A stretch of DNA of 63,544 nt from UKL13-2 sp947085425 (lineage in GTDB: Bacteria; Pseudomonadota; Gammaproteobacteria; Burkholderiales; Usitatibacteraceae). The notes beneath the pieces are model-generated. The model saw only the letters and a program-made list of their open reading frames with translations. It was not told the DNA's origin and ran no database searches. Below, in pieces: positions 18,544-28,015 of the stretch; within the stretch, counting starts at the first letter, position 1, and the number at the start of each line of letters is the position of its first letter. A program made the translations under genes and the position numbers. The stretch is from positions 1-63,544 of the forward strand of contig CAMTWK010000017.1 of assembly GCA_947085425.1 (NCBI GenBank), in the 5' to 3' direction.

Positions 18544-18894
18544 CTACGGCAATTTGAAATGCGGATTGACGATCAAACCGATGTCGTTACCAAACGGATC
18601 GGTGATGGTTGCGGTCTTGATGCCATCGCCCACATCGGTGACCGGGTCTTTGATGGTCGCGCCGAGTTTCACCATCCGCGCCACTTCAGATTCGATATCG
18701 GTGACGCCCCAATAACTACCGACACCTTCGCCGTCTGGAAGCAATCCCAATTCGTAACCGCCGACGTTATAACCAACGTAAAACGGCTCGTCAAAATATG
18801 GCGGTTGGCCGACCAGATCGGTATACCATGCCTTGGTTTTTGCCAGGTCAGTGGCGCGATAAATGACGGTGCGTAAACCCAATAGATTGGCCAT
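18544..18894 (-). CDS. VOC family protein (glyoxalase-like)
   Basis: A 116-residue single VOC domain: LRTVIYRATDLAKTKAWYTDLVG at the N-terminus and GIKTATITDPFGNDIGLIVNPH at the end, the classical last strand of the fold. ATG 18894 starts the protein at the domain; an ATG at 18909 inside the end of rsgA would add five residues. It follows rsgA with almost no gap on the same strand, so it may be cotranscribed. Substrate unknown. It resembles the DUF4242-LuxR-VOC neighbourhood as accessory DNA rather than the conserved rsgA block. Confidence 0.8.
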   Translation of the reverse strand: MANLLGLRTVIYRATDLAKTKAWYTDLVGQPPYFDEPFYVGYNVGGYELGLLPDGEGVGSYWGVTDIESEVARMVKLGATIKDPVTDVGDGIKTATITDPFGNDIGLIVNPHFKLP

Positions 18895-18896
18895 GA

Positions 18897-19799
18897 TTAT
18901 TTTTTCCATTCCGGGTGGGTCATGCGCAATTCACGTTGTTGCTCAATCAAGGCCTGATAAAACGCAAAACGTTGTGATTCGATCTTACCGGCTTCAGCAG
19001 CGGCAATAACGGCGCAGTTGGGTTCGTCAATGTGTGCACAGTCGTTGAATTTGCACTCCCCAAAGTAGGGGCGGAATTCCGGCATGGCATAGGCGATGTC
19101 GTCGTCATCAAGATGAAACAGGCCAAACGATTGCATACCGGGCGAATCGATGATGGCGGTATCCGCATCCAGCCAGAACATACGGGTAAAAGTGGTGGTG
19201 TGTTTGCCGGAGTTGAGTGCGACGGAAATTTCACCTTCCTTGGCAACGTCACGCATCAGTAAATTATTGACGGTGCGCGATTTTCCCATGCCGGACTCCC
19301 CCACAAACAACGTTTTTTTGCCGGCCAACAAGGGCCGTAGCGGGGTGATGTCAAATTTTGCAGAAATCGGCAAAACGTTATAACCAATGCGTTCCAAATG
19401 CCGCAATGACTCGTGTGAGGCTTTAAATTCCGGCAGATCCATCTTGTTGAGCATGATGGTGGCGGGGATATTGGCGGCTTCACACGCCAACAAACAAAGA
19501 TTCAAAAATGTCGGTGAAAACGGCGGGCTTGGCGCACAAATGATCACGGCGTGATCGATGTTGGCGGCAAGGATTTTTTCGCGCCAGGCATCTTTGCGAA
19601 ACAATACATTTTTGCGCGGCAATACTTCATCAATACGCGCCGACTTTAGACCGGTCATGGAGACCACCACTTCATCGCCGCAAGTCACGTCCTGTTTTTT
19701 ACCCTTGCGAATGGCGACACACTCGGTCTTGTCGGCCAGTTCGATCAAATAGTCCCGGCCAAAATCGCCGGTCACCAGCGCTTTGAGTGTTTTGGTCAT
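18897..19799 (-). CDS. rsgA: Ribosome small subunit GTPase RsgA
   Basis: A 300-residue circularly permuted GTPase that checks maturation of the 30S subunit. An N-terminal OB fold is followed by motifs in the permuted order: NKMD at 118-121 (G4), GESGMGKS at 167-174 (G1) and DSPG at 218-221 (G3). A zinc knuckle follows with C249, C254, H256 and C262. Its ATG overlaps the phhB stop by 4 bases, so it is translated with phhB. Order orn / M48 / phhB / rsgA is the standard betaproteobacterial block. Confidence 0.97.
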   Translation of the reverse strand: MTKTLKALVTGDFGRDYLIELADKTECVAIRKGKKQDVTCGDEVVVSMTGLKSARIDEVLPRKNVLFRKDAWREKILAANIDHAVIICAPSPPFSPTFLNLCLLACEAANIPATIMLNKMDLPEFKASHESLRHLERIGYNVLPISAKFDITPLRPLLAGKKTLFVGESGMGKSRTVNNLLMRDVAKEGEISVALNSGKHTTTFTRMFWLDADTAIIDSPGMQSFGLFHLDDDDIAYAMPEFRPYFGECKFNDCAHIDEPNCAVIAAAEAGKIESQRFAFYQALIEQQRELRMTHPEWKK

Positions 19800-20119
19800 T
19801 TCATCAACGCGTCAATTTTGGCGGCGCAAATAAAATCATTGAGGGTGATGCCTCCCGCGTCATGGGTGGAATAGACCACCACACAGCGGTTGTAATGCAC
19901 ACTCATATCCGGGTGATGATCCTGCTGGTGTGAAATCCACGCCGAGGCATTCACAAACGCCATGGTCTCGTGGTAATTCTTGAACGGAAAGGTTTTGTGA
20001 ATTTCATTGTTGACCCGCGCCCAGCCGGACAGGGTAGCCAGATATTGGTTGATGGTGGTGTCATCAAGCGCGGCGGCTTGGCCGCCGGGTGCACAATTTA
20101 AGGTCACGAGTTGGGTCAT
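19796..20119 (-). CDS. phhB: Pterin-4a-carbinolamine dehydratase
   Basis: A 107-residue enzyme that dehydrates 4a-hydroxytetrahydrobiopterin, recycling the cofactor of aromatic amino acid hydroxylases. The active-site His cluster is visible in WISHQQDHHPDMSVHYN. Full family length. It overlaps the M48 gene upstream and rsgA downstream by 4 bases each, so all three form one translation unit. No phenylalanine hydroxylase lies in the window. Confidence 0.95.
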   Translation of the reverse strand: MTQLVTLNCAPGGQAAALDDTTINQYLATLSGWARVNNEIHKTFPFKNYHETMAFVNASAWISHQQDHHPDMSVHYNRCVVVYSTHDAGGITLNDFICAAKIDALMK

Positions 20120-21381
20120 GTTGTTTGGCTCATTGTTTTTAAGTGGCCAATACGAATCGCCGCCGGGGGGTGCGAATCGTATACCGCCGAATGAATCGGG
20201 TCGGGCGTGAGTGTGGAGGCATTATCGCGATAAAGCTTGACCAATGCTGAAACCAGATCGCTGGCGTCGGTTTGTGAGGCGGCGTAGGCATCGGCTTCAA
20301 ATTCGTGTTTGCGCGAAATCAAACTCGACAAGGGGGTCATCCAAAAGGTGAACACCGGTAACACCGTGAAAAATAATACCAGCGATACGGCCACATGCGG
20401 CGTGCCGGATTGGGGCATGCCCAGCCCTTCGTAGAACCACGGTTTATCGATCACCCAGCCCATCAGGGCGAGAATCACAAACGCGACCGCAAAGGTGCTC
20501 AACAGGCGTTTAATGACGTGTTTGCGTTTGAAATGCCCCAGTTCGTGCGCCAACACGGCTTCGATTTCGGATGGCGTCAGGCGCGCGATCAGGGTATCAA
20601 AAAAGACGATTTTTTTGGTGCGACCAAATCCGGTGAAATAGGCATTGCCGTGTGACGATCGTTTCGAGCCATCCATCACAAACAGGCCTTTGGATTGAAA
20701 GCCGCAGCGGTTGAGCAGTGCCTCAATGCGCGCTTTCAGGCTGTCATCTTCCAGTGGCGAAAATTTATTGAACATCGGCGCGATCACAGTCGGGTAGATC
20801 ACCATCATCAAAATTGAAAAGCCGATCCACGCCGACCAGACATACAGCCACCATAGATCACCCATTTGTGCCATCAACCAAAACGTGCCCAACAATAACG
20901 GCAGACCGATCACCGCCGCCAATAACCACCCTTTGAGTAAGTCGAGCACGTAGGTTTTGATCGTGGTTTTGTTAAAGCCGTGTTTGGCTTCAATGCCAAA
21001 GGTGCGATATAAATCAAACGGCAAACCGATCATGCCGGTGAGCATCGACAGGCCGACAATAAAAACGATACCGACGGCATATTGGCCTGTGATCAGGCCA
21101 TCCGCCATGGAAAACAACCAGGCCAAACCGCCGCCGATGGTCAGCACCAGCAGCACGATTACGCCCAGCAGGTCGTCGATCAGGCCGAGGCGTTGTTTAT
21201 CGAGCGTGTAATCGGCCGCCTTTTGATGGGCCTCCAGTGTGATCGAATCGGCGAATTCGGCCGGCACCGCCGAACGATTGGCAACCACGTGACGCACATG
21301 GCGAAACGTCAGCCATAAAGCAAAGGCCACGCTCACGGCGGTAAAAAACAGGAACAACTTGGTAAACAGGGCAGCAGTCAT
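20116..21381 (-). CDS. M48 family metallopeptidase, Ste24/CAAX protease-like
   Basis: A 421-residue integral membrane zinc protease with several N-terminal hydrophobic segments. The zinc site HELGH (in AVLAHELGHFKRKH) is followed by a downstream Glu in SRKHEFEADAYA, and the C-terminal YDSHPPAAIRI motif is present. These are features of the Ste24 branch of M48, which acts in membrane protein quality control. I chose ATG 21381 because the protein then begins at the first membrane segment; a longer frame to 21459 adds 26 unlikely residues. Divergent from orn, with 120 bp between the starts. Confidence 0.93.
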   Translation of the reverse strand: MTAALFTKLFLFFTAVSVAFALWLTFRHVRHVVANRSAVPAEFADSITLEAHQKAADYTLDKQRLGLIDDLLGVIVLLVLTIGGGLAWLFSMADGLITGQYAVGIVFIVGLSMLTGMIGLPFDLYRTFGIEAKHGFNKTTIKTYVLDLLKGWLLAAVIGLPLLLGTFWLMAQMGDLWWLYVWSAWIGFSILMMVIYPTVIAPMFNKFSPLEDDSLKARIEALLNRCGFQSKGLFVMDGSKRSSHGNAYFTGFGRTKKIVFFDTLIARLTPSEIEAVLAHELGHFKRKHVIKRLLSTFAVAFVILALMGWVIDKPWFYEGLGMPQSGTPHVAVSLVLFFTVLPVFTFWMTPLSSLISRKHEFEADAYAASQTDASDLVSALVKLYRDNASTLTPDPIHSAVYDSHPPAAIRIGHLKTMSQTT

Positions 21382-21501
21382 CAGGCAACGATCTTTATAA
21401 ATGGCAGGGAGGCGAACAGAGATGGTGATTGTCGAATTAGGAGGGCAAAGCGAATACAATGCAACCTTGCCGTTTTCGGTTCAACCCCCCATTTTAGCGC
21501 C

Positions 21502-22050
21502 ATGCCACAAGATCAAAACAACCTCATCTGGCTCGACATGGAAATGACCGGTTTAAAGCCGGAATCCGATGCCATCATCGAAATCGCCATTGTCGTCACC
21601 GACGCCCAGCTTAATACCATTGCCGAAGCGCCCGTGTTGGTGGTGCATCAGCCGCAAACGGTGCTCGACGCCATGGATTCGTGGAATAGATCGACCCACA
21701 AAAAATCCGGGCTGATTGACAGGGTGCTCGCCTCAACCCTGACCGATGCAGTGGTGGAGCGGCAAATGATTGAATTTTTGCGCGAGCACGTGCCGGCAAA
21801 AACTTCGCCCATGTGTGGCAATTCAATTTGTCAGGATCGGCGTTTTATGGCGCGTTGTATGCCGCAGTTGGAAGAGTATTTCCACTACCGCAATCTGGAT
21901 GTGTCGACTCTTAAAGAGCTCGCCAAACGCTGGAAGCCACAAATCATGTCCGGCATGGTCAAACACGGCAAACACGAGGCGCTTGCCGATATTTACGAGT
22001 CGATTGAAGAGCTCAAATACTACCGCCAGCATTTTCTTAACTTGGGTTAA
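21502..22050 (+). CDS. orn: Oligoribonuclease
   Basis: A 182-residue DEDDh 3'-to-5' exoribonuclease that finishes degradation of RNA dinucleotides, including pGpG from c-di-GMP turnover. D12 and E14 are visible in IWLDMEMTGL, and the C-terminal HGKHEALADI carries the catalytic His and last Asp. Normal length. A partial noncoding repeat starts 26 bases after its stop. Confidence 0.97.
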   Translation: MPQDQNNLIWLDMEMTGLKPESDAIIEIAIVVTDAQLNTIAEAPVLVVHQPQTVLDAMDSWNRSTHKKSGLIDRVLASTLTDAVVERQMIEFLREHVPAKTSPMCGNSICQDRRFMARCMPQLEEYFHYRNLDVSTLKELAKRWKPQIMSGMVKHGKHEALADIYESIEELKYYRQHFLNLG

Positions 22051-22076
22051 AAATCGTTGTGCGGTGGGTCGTTCAT

Positions 22077-22206
22077 CGCTGAACGCCTACTGCCGAACGC
22101 AAAGGTCCCGTGTTCAATAAAGACCAAATTGGATGACAAAGCGCAATAAAACTCAACGGGCCAGTCCCCAAGCGAAGTGGGGCCGACCCGTGGAATATGC
22201 AGGTTA
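22077..22206 (-). repeat. Partial inverted copy of the 252-bp dispersed repeat
   Basis: On the minus strand this reads TAACCTGCATATTCCACGGG onwards and aligns with 7415-7545 at about three bases in four. Only the left half of the element is present and the second inverted end is missing. It fills the gap between orn and the convergent metalloprotease gene and overlaps the last codons of the latter's stop region. Confidence 0.75.
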
Positions 22207-24234
22207 GTCAAGCGTGACTTCGCGTTCGATGAAGGCGGTTCGCGAGGAGCGGCCAGCCAGATTGAGTTCAACCGTTCCGAAATAGGCGCTGGTGAAATTC
22301 AGGCCGATTTTGCCGATGAACTGGGCAACCGCACGCGCACCACCGCTGCCTGGTAGGGTGCTGCTGCGAAACACATCGCCGCTGCAGGTTTTGTTATTGC
22401 CACTCAACTGACATTGGGGCGCGTGATACCAACCACCCTGGCCGCTGGTGTCAAAACCAAACCAATAAATGTCGAGCAATTGATCCTTACGCGTCACCGT
22501 CAAGCCCGGTGCAAGATCCATCGACAACCACCAGCTGCCATCGGTGGTTTGATCGTCCGCAAGCGGTTCGCTGAAAAAGCTCGACTTGGCGGTGGTGCGG
22601 ACAAAACTGAGTGATTGTTGGTCGCCATAGATCGACACATTCATGACAATACGTTCGGCATTGCTCATATCCAAATCGGCTTGGCCAACCGAGGTGCTCG
22701 AAATAGATCGTGTTGCCAACGGGCTGGTGTCGGTGGCACTTTCCGCAGCGGTCCATGCCCGATAAAGTTTGCCGCTGCAGCGGCGGCCATCGACCAAACA
22801 ATTGGGGACACTCAACCAGCTTGCGTGGCCGGCACCGTCGTAGTGAAACCACATGGCGGTGAGCACCCGACCACGTTGACTCAGATGCAGGGTGGATTGA
22901 TCCGCACCGGCCGTCCACAGCCCGGCCATATCCGGCAGGGGCGCGGCTTTGGTGGGTTGATAGCCGGCGACGAGAAAACGCGCCGCCTTGAGTGCTTTGA
23001 CGTTGTTGGCTGCGGTCGGCTGTGGTGCGGCCACAGCGCAGGTTTGATGGCCACAAAGCGACTCCGGATTGGAAAACATTAATTCACGATTAATGGCGTA
23101 AGACATGATGTCGCCGGTGGTGCCACCATTCCAGCGCATGCCTTTGGAGTCGGCAAACAGACCGTCACCGCCGGTTTCCTGGTCGTGCCCGGCACCGAGT
23201 AAATGGCCGATTTCATGCACTGCCGTCAACGCCAAATCACGCGCAGCAACATCAACAATGGCGTAACCACGTTTGCCGGGAACCGCGTCTGCCAGGCTAT
23301 CCATCGACGTTTGATAGGCCGCACCGACCATACATCCACCAGCAGGGCCGCAGCCGACTGAATAGTCGCCAAATGCCGTCAGGAATACCACCATATCGGC
23401 GCCTAACGCGGCACGTTTGGCGGCGACACCGGCGAAGTCGGCATTGGCGGGCAGTGATGGATCATCCGCGGCGGCCACCGCCTTGAGAGCGGCCGCGAGG
23501 TCACCGACAATCACCGAGCGCGGACTGACACGCAGTGCGCCGACCTGACGAAAAATGATTTGGGCTTTGCTATTGGCAACGGCGGTGTTGGCGGTGGTGA
23601 TGACGTTATCCAACACGGCCGACAATTGCGCGCCGTATTTGTTGGCCACACGAGTGGTGTAAACAAACATGATGTCGACGCTGGCGACTTCGGTGCTGCT
23701 CAAGCCGGCATTGAGCAAGTCCGACACCCGTTTCTGATTGGCGGCGCTGCTCTTTTTGATGTTTGCTGTCGCAAGTGAAGCCACCGCGCAGGACTCTTCA
23801 CCGGCAGCGGCCGGCGGAATGAGTTGTACGGTTTGACCGGATGTCAGGTCGTTCTCAAAACGAATGCGTCCACTGGCGGTACGAATATCGCCGAGCGCAC
23901 CGGACTTGGTCAAAATCAGTTCGGCTGGAAATTGTTGGCTGCCGGACGACAAGGTGCCAACCCAGCGCACGTTGCCAGAGGGCAAACGCTCAATAGTGGT
24001 GGTCAGCAACGCCGCCAGACCCACCGCGCCCGGCAGGTTAAAGCGGATCATTTCACCTGCCGCCAATCGCTCTGAATTGAGCTCGATCTTTTGTTTGTGG
24101 GATTCCTGCCAAGCCTGCGCCACCTGCCGATCAAGTGCCATTTTGTTGCCGACACGAGCGGCGTCCGCGTGAAGCGGCTGGGTGGCGGCAATCAGCAGTA
24201 ACACCACCATGAAAGCGCCGATGCGTTGCAGCAT
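22204..24234 (-). CDS. Secreted zinc metalloprotease (metzincin, reprolysin-like)
   Basis: A 676-residue exported protein. ATG 24234 is chosen because it opens a signal peptide (MLQRIGAFMVVLLLIAATQP, cut near HADA); the frame continues upstream without support. The central catalytic domain has the metzincin zinc motif HEIGHLLGAGHD and a downstream methionine-turn candidate in GDIMSYAIN. The C-terminal 250 residues hold two related beta-rich modules, each with an aromatic core (TAMWFHYDGAGHASWLSVP and LDIYWFGFDTSGQGGWYHAP) followed by a Cys pair, CxxxxxxCSG, probably for binding. It is predicted to act in the periplasm or outside the cell. Substrate unknown. Confidence 0.85.
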   Translation of the reverse strand: MLQRIGAFMVVLLLIAATQPLHADAARVGNKMALDRQVAQAWQESHKQKIELNSERLAAGEMIRFNLPGAVGLAALLTTTIERLPSGNVRWVGTLSSGSQQFPAELILTKSGALGDIRTASGRIRFENDLTSGQTVQLIPPAAAGEESCAVASLATANIKKSSAANQKRVSDLLNAGLSSTEVASVDIMFVYTTRVANKYGAQLSAVLDNVITTANTAVANSKAQIIFRQVGALRVSPRSVIVGDLAAALKAVAAADDPSLPANADFAGVAAKRAALGADMVVFLTAFGDYSVGCGPAGGCMVGAAYQTSMDSLADAVPGKRGYAIVDVAARDLALTAVHEIGHLLGAGHDQETGGDGLFADSKGMRWNGGTTGDIMSYAINRELMFSNPESLCGHQTCAVAAPQPTAANNVKALKAARFLVAGYQPTKAAPLPDMAGLWTAGADQSTLHLSQRGRVLTAMWFHYDGAGHASWLSVPNCLVDGRRCSGKLYRAWTAAESATDTSPLATRSISSTSVGQADLDMSNAERIVMNVSIYGDQQSLSFVRTTAKSSFFSEPLADDQTTDGSWWLSMDLAPGLTVTRKDQLLDIYWFGFDTSGQGGWYHAPQCQLSGNNKTCSGDVFRSSTLPGSGGARAVAQFIGKIGLNFTSAYFGTVELNLAGRSSRTAFIEREVTLD

Positions 24235-24507
24235 TTTTTGCGGAACAGATGTGCTGACCGCGGTTGATTGCCGCAGGAGCCCGATTCCCGGCGCGGTTGT
24301 GATGCGTGCATTGCACACATAACATAGTGGGTTGGCATCGACGAAGAAGGAATCTTGTTGTGCACACATGAGGATGTCGCGCCAATCGGCGTTTTAGGTC
24401 TATGTTTCCTCATCGGCATACCTTGATCGTTCTTGAGCTTTTTATGTTGATGCCGATTGATTTAACAATCTAGCAACAAAGTGTTTGCAATGTTATTAAA
24501 CGTCCTT
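24235..24507. other. Upstream region of the metalloprotease gene
   Basis: An AT-rich stretch near 24420-24510 precedes the gene and could hold its promoter on the minus strand. I see no convincing -35/-10 pair and no small gene. The corA terminator lies just beyond (24508-24535). Confidence 0.4.
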
Positions 24508-24535
24508 AAAAAAAATAAACCCGCCAAGGGCGGGT
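24508..24535 (-). terminator. Rho-independent terminator after corA
   Basis: On the minus strand, ACCCGCC (24535-24529) and GGCGGGT (24525-24519) form a 7-bp GC-rich stem with a 3-base loop, followed by TTATTTTTTTT. It lies about 90 bases after the corA stop. Confidence 0.8.
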
Positions 24536-24625
24536 CATTTGAGGCAAAACTGGCTGAAGACCGTTTGTGAATAAGGACTTTTTGAAATTACCTATGCCGG
24601 CGGCGCATTTCCGCGGGGTCGGCGC

Positions 24626-25591
24626 CTAATCCAGCCAGCCTTTGCGCTTGAAATAGACCAATGGAACCAGTACTGACACAATCATCATGCCGATCGCAAA
24701 CGGGTAACCGTATTCCCAGCTGAGCTCAGGAAACCAGCCTCGAAAGTTCATGCCGTAAACAGAGGCGATCAGCGTCGGCGGCAACAGCGCCACCGCGGCC
24801 ACCGAAAAAATCTTGATGATTTTGTTCTGATTGATGTTGATAAAACCAACGGTGGCATCCATCAGGAAGTTGATTTTGTCGAACACAAAGGCGGTGTGGC
24901 TGTCGAGTGAATCAATGTCGCGCAGAATTTGCCGTGCTCCCTCGACTTGATCGCCATCGAGCAATTTCTGGCGCATCAAAAATGATACTGCGCGGCGGGT
25001 ATCCATGACGTTGCGGCGGATACGCCCGTTCAAATCTTCTTCGAGCGCAATACGCGCCAACACCTTGCTGGCCTCGGCATCGGTCATCCGTTCGGTCAGC
25101 ACAAAACCGGAAATTTTTTCGAGCTTGGCATAAATCCCTTCCAGTGCATCTGCGGAATATTCCGCGTCGGTCGCATACAAATCCAGTAGCACCTCACGCG
25201 CATCTTCAATGTAGCCGGGACGGGTACGGGCACGCATACGCACCAGACGAAACGCCGGCAGGTCTTCCATATGCAGGCTGAACAGGGTATTGCCCTTGAG
25301 AATGAATGCGACCAGGACGTTGCGGGAATCGTCGTCGATCTCCAGCAAAAAATCCGAGCGTAAATGCAACTCGCCGCCATCGCCTTCAAAAAAGCGCGCC
25401 GAGGCTTCAATGTCGCCCATCGACTCTGAGGTGGGAACGTCCAGTCCATACAACGTGCGAATCCAGTCGCGCTCAACATCTGTGGGCGAATCCAGATCGA
25501 TCCAGATCGGATCGGAATTTTTCAGGTCGTCAATCGAGTCAACCTGCAGTTGATTCAGGCGGCGGTTATTGAGAATAAAGACGTTTAGCAC
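24626..25591 (-). CDS. corA: CorA family magnesium/cobalt transporter
   Basis: A 321-residue homopentameric divalent cation channel. The long cytoplasmic funnel domain is followed by two C-terminal transmembrane helices. The signature YGMNFRGWFPELSW sits at the end of the first helix and includes the GMN selectivity motif. The C-terminus VYFKRKGWLD is basic, as usual. A terminator follows. Paralogue specificity (Mg, Co or Ni) cannot be told from sequence. Confidence 0.95.
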   Translation of the reverse strand: MLNVFILNNRRLNQLQVDSIDDLKNSDPIWIDLDSPTDVERDWIRTLYGLDVPTSESMGDIEASARFFEGDGGELHLRSDFLLEIDDDSRNVLVAFILKGNTLFSLHMEDLPAFRLVRMRARTRPGYIEDAREVLLDLYATDAEYSADALEGIYAKLEKISGFVLTERMTDAEASKVLARIALEEDLNGRIRRNVMDTRRAVSFLMRQKLLDGDQVEGARQILRDIDSLDSHTAFVFDKINFLMDATVGFININQNKIIKIFSVAAVALLPPTLIASVYGMNFRGWFPELSWEYGYPFAIGMMIVSVLVPLVYFKRKGWLD

Positions 25592-25670
25592 AGGCTGATC
25601 CGGGTTTCGGTGGCAAGGTGGCGCGATTGTAGTGGAAGTTGTGTTCGCAGGCGAGTGAATTTATGACGCA

Positions 25671-27923
25671 TCAAGGCTGGCCGAGGAAAAAATAAAACAG
25701 GGTGCCGCGCTCACGGGTACGACCGTAGCCAAAATAGAGTGGCCCCAAGGCGGTGTCGGCACCCAGAAACACACCCAAAGATGTTTTATTTTCGCTGGTG
25801 GACAAAGTCTGAAAGCTGTTGCCGATGCGACCCATTTCACCGGAGACACCGGCAAACACCCGTCGGCCGAAAAAAGACGGGGCCACCGGCAACTGATAGT
25901 GATAAGACAGTCTGCCCAGCGCCACGGTCTCGCCCAACAATTCACCGGGTCGATAGCCGGATAGCTGTAGAAAACCGCCAAGCGAAAATTGGTCAAAGAT
26001 TGGAATATTGCCGCGTAGACTGCGTCCGTAACGGGCCGCGAACGAGGTAGTGTGTTTGCCGGCTGAAAAATTTTCGTTGTAGGTGGCTTCAACCTTGCGG
26101 TAGTCGGTACTGGCGCCAAGTCGGGTCACGCTGGCAAAAAAATCAAAACTGAGGAGACGACCGCTGCGTGGAAAATTGATGTCGTCGATATTGTCATACA
26201 ACGCCCGAAGCTTGAATCCACCCTGCTTGATGTTAAAGGGGGGGAAACTCGACGGTCCGATATTGACCTCGGCGTTGTCGTTGCCACGAATCAGGCCGAC
26301 TCTGGCGATTGCATTGCGGCCAAAATCCATGCCCAAATCGATGCCGTAGGATTGGGAGCCGACGTCATATTGCACAATTCGTTTGCCATCCTGAAAAATG
26401 TCGATCGGGCGACGGGTTAAATCGATACCTGCGGAAATATTGGTGACACTACCGGCACCAAACGGCTGAAAAAAGCGCGTGGCAAGTCGCCGGTCGCGGC
26501 CAATCTGCAAATCGTTGCGCCACTCGGCACCGGCGGCGTTGAATTGGGTTTGTTGTGAACGCAGCAACAAATTAAAGCGGCCCTCACCGGCCGAGTCGGC
26601 TGCCATGGACAGGCCGATGCGCAAATAATTGGGTCCCCACTGTTTTTCGCGCGCATTCACCGCCAATACATGCCGGTTACCTTCGTACAACAAGGAGTAA
26701 TTGACCCGCTCGAAATAACCGGTGCCAAAAATGCGGCTGATGCCGGTATCAATCTTTTTAAAATCAATCTGATCATCGACCTTCACATCGAGGGTGCGGC
26801 GCAAATCGTTTTCGTTGGCGCGCTCCAGTCCGGTGATGCGCACCTGGTTAATTTTTTCGGCTTCCGTGATCGCATAACCGGCGCGTTCTGCCTGTGCCAG
26901 TCGGACGGCCCGATAGGCGGGTTCATCAATGGCCATTTCACGCAAGCTGGCGGCCATTGACCGCGCTGTGGCGGCACCGATGGTAATGGCATCGGCCATA
27001 AGGTTGAAATTGGTCGAGCCGATGGTGTCCAGCGGTGGCGTAAGCAGAATGTCGCCCGGCCGCAACTCGGCCAGCGAGCGTTGCACATTCTGTTCAGTGA
27101 GAATATTGATGGTCTGCAACGACACACCAAACAACGACTGCAGCTGATCGCGTTTTAATAAGCCGGAGCTGATATTGACGGCAATGATGACGTCCGCACC
27201 CATGGCGCGGGCGATATCGATCGGCAGATTGCGTGTTAACCCGCCATCGAGGTAGATGTGGTTGTCAATTTCAAACGGCGCGATCACACCCGGGACCGAC
27301 ATGGATGCGCGCATCACATTGGCCAGACGGCCACGATCAAACACCACCATCTTGCCCGATTCGGCATCGGTGGCAATGGCGCGAAATCGAATCGGCAAGC
27401 TGTCGAAGTCAACCGTTCCGGGTGCCCTGCGGGTAATACGCGAAAACAGTGCATCCAGTTTTTGGCCAGAAATTGCACCCGGCGGTAACTGTAGGCCGGT
27501 TGCTCGGATGCCAAATTCGAGACCGAGCAGTTTTGCCTGATCTTCTTCCTTGCGCAGGAAACTGCGATCCTCGCGCGGGCTGGTATCTGTGGTCAGATCG
27601 GCCCAATTGGCATTGCCCAGGCGCTCTTCAATTTCGTCGACCGAGGTGCCGGATGCGTAGGCGGCCCCCACCAGTGCACCCATACTGGTGCCGGTGATGA
27701 TGTCGATCGGTATTTTCAATTCTTCCAATACCTTGATCACACCAATGTGTGCGCCGCCGCGCGCACCGCCGCCGGATAAAACCAGCGCAATCTTCGGTCT
27801 GGCCGGGGTGGTGTTGGTCGTTGCGGCTGTCGGCGGGGTCATGGTTTGCGCGGCCACGCTGGTCAAAAACAAATGGACAACGATGCTGGTCGCCAGCAAG
27901 ACAGATCGGGTAATGGTTTGCAT
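25671..27923 (-). CDS. Patatin-like phospholipase with C-terminal beta-barrel (type Vd, PlpD-like)
   Basis: A 750-residue exported protein. It has a signal peptide (about residues 1-26, ending SVAAQ) and a patatin domain with the oxyanion motif SGGGARGGAH, the nucleophile S80 in GTSMG and the catalytic Asp in YLDGGLTRNLP. Next come a POTRA-like segment (about 365-440) and an Omp85-type 16-strand barrel domain reaching the C-terminus. This is the architecture of type Vd autotransporters such as PlpD of Pseudomonas aeruginosa, in which the barrel places the lipase at the cell surface. All catalytic residues are intact. Confidence 0.9.
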   Translation of the reverse strand: MQTITRSVLLATSIVVHLFLTSVAAQTMTPPTAATTNTTPARPKIALVLSGGGARGGAHIGVIKVLEELKIPIDIITGTSMGALVGAAYASGTSVDEIEERLGNANWADLTTDTSPREDRSFLRKEEDQAKLLGLEFGIRATGLQLPPGAISGQKLDALFSRITRRAPGTVDFDSLPIRFRAIATDAESGKMVVFDRGRLANVMRASMSVPGVIAPFEIDNHIYLDGGLTRNLPIDIARAMGADVIIAVNISSGLLKRDQLQSLFGVSLQTINILTEQNVQRSLAELRPGDILLTPPLDTIGSTNFNLMADAITIGAATARSMAASLREMAIDEPAYRAVRLAQAERAGYAITEAEKINQVRITGLERANENDLRRTLDVKVDDQIDFKKIDTGISRIFGTGYFERVNYSLLYEGNRHVLAVNAREKQWGPNYLRIGLSMAADSAGEGRFNLLLRSQQTQFNAAGAEWRNDLQIGRDRRLATRFFQPFGAGSVTNISAGIDLTRRPIDIFQDGKRIVQYDVGSQSYGIDLGMDFGRNAIARVGLIRGNDNAEVNIGPSSFPPFNIKQGGFKLRALYDNIDDINFPRSGRLLSFDFFASVTRLGASTDYRKVEATYNENFSAGKHTTSFAARYGRSLRGNIPIFDQFSLGGFLQLSGYRPGELLGETVALGRLSYHYQLPVAPSFFGRRVFAGVSGEMGRIGNSFQTLSTSENKTSLGVFLGADTALGPLYFGYGRTRERGTLFYFFLGQP

Positions 27924-28015
27924 AGGGGCATTCTAATCGTTGCAGCGCAAACATGACACCCGTCATCGGTACCCGCCCGGTCATTTGCCGGCAGGCCGAT
28001 TCGATCAAATGTGCT

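Noticed and set aside
22047..22271. Short ORF on the minus strand sharing sequence with the ORF at 7410-7673
   Set aside because: The similarity comes from the noncoding repeat; the ORF lies across repeat and gene ends and has no start support.
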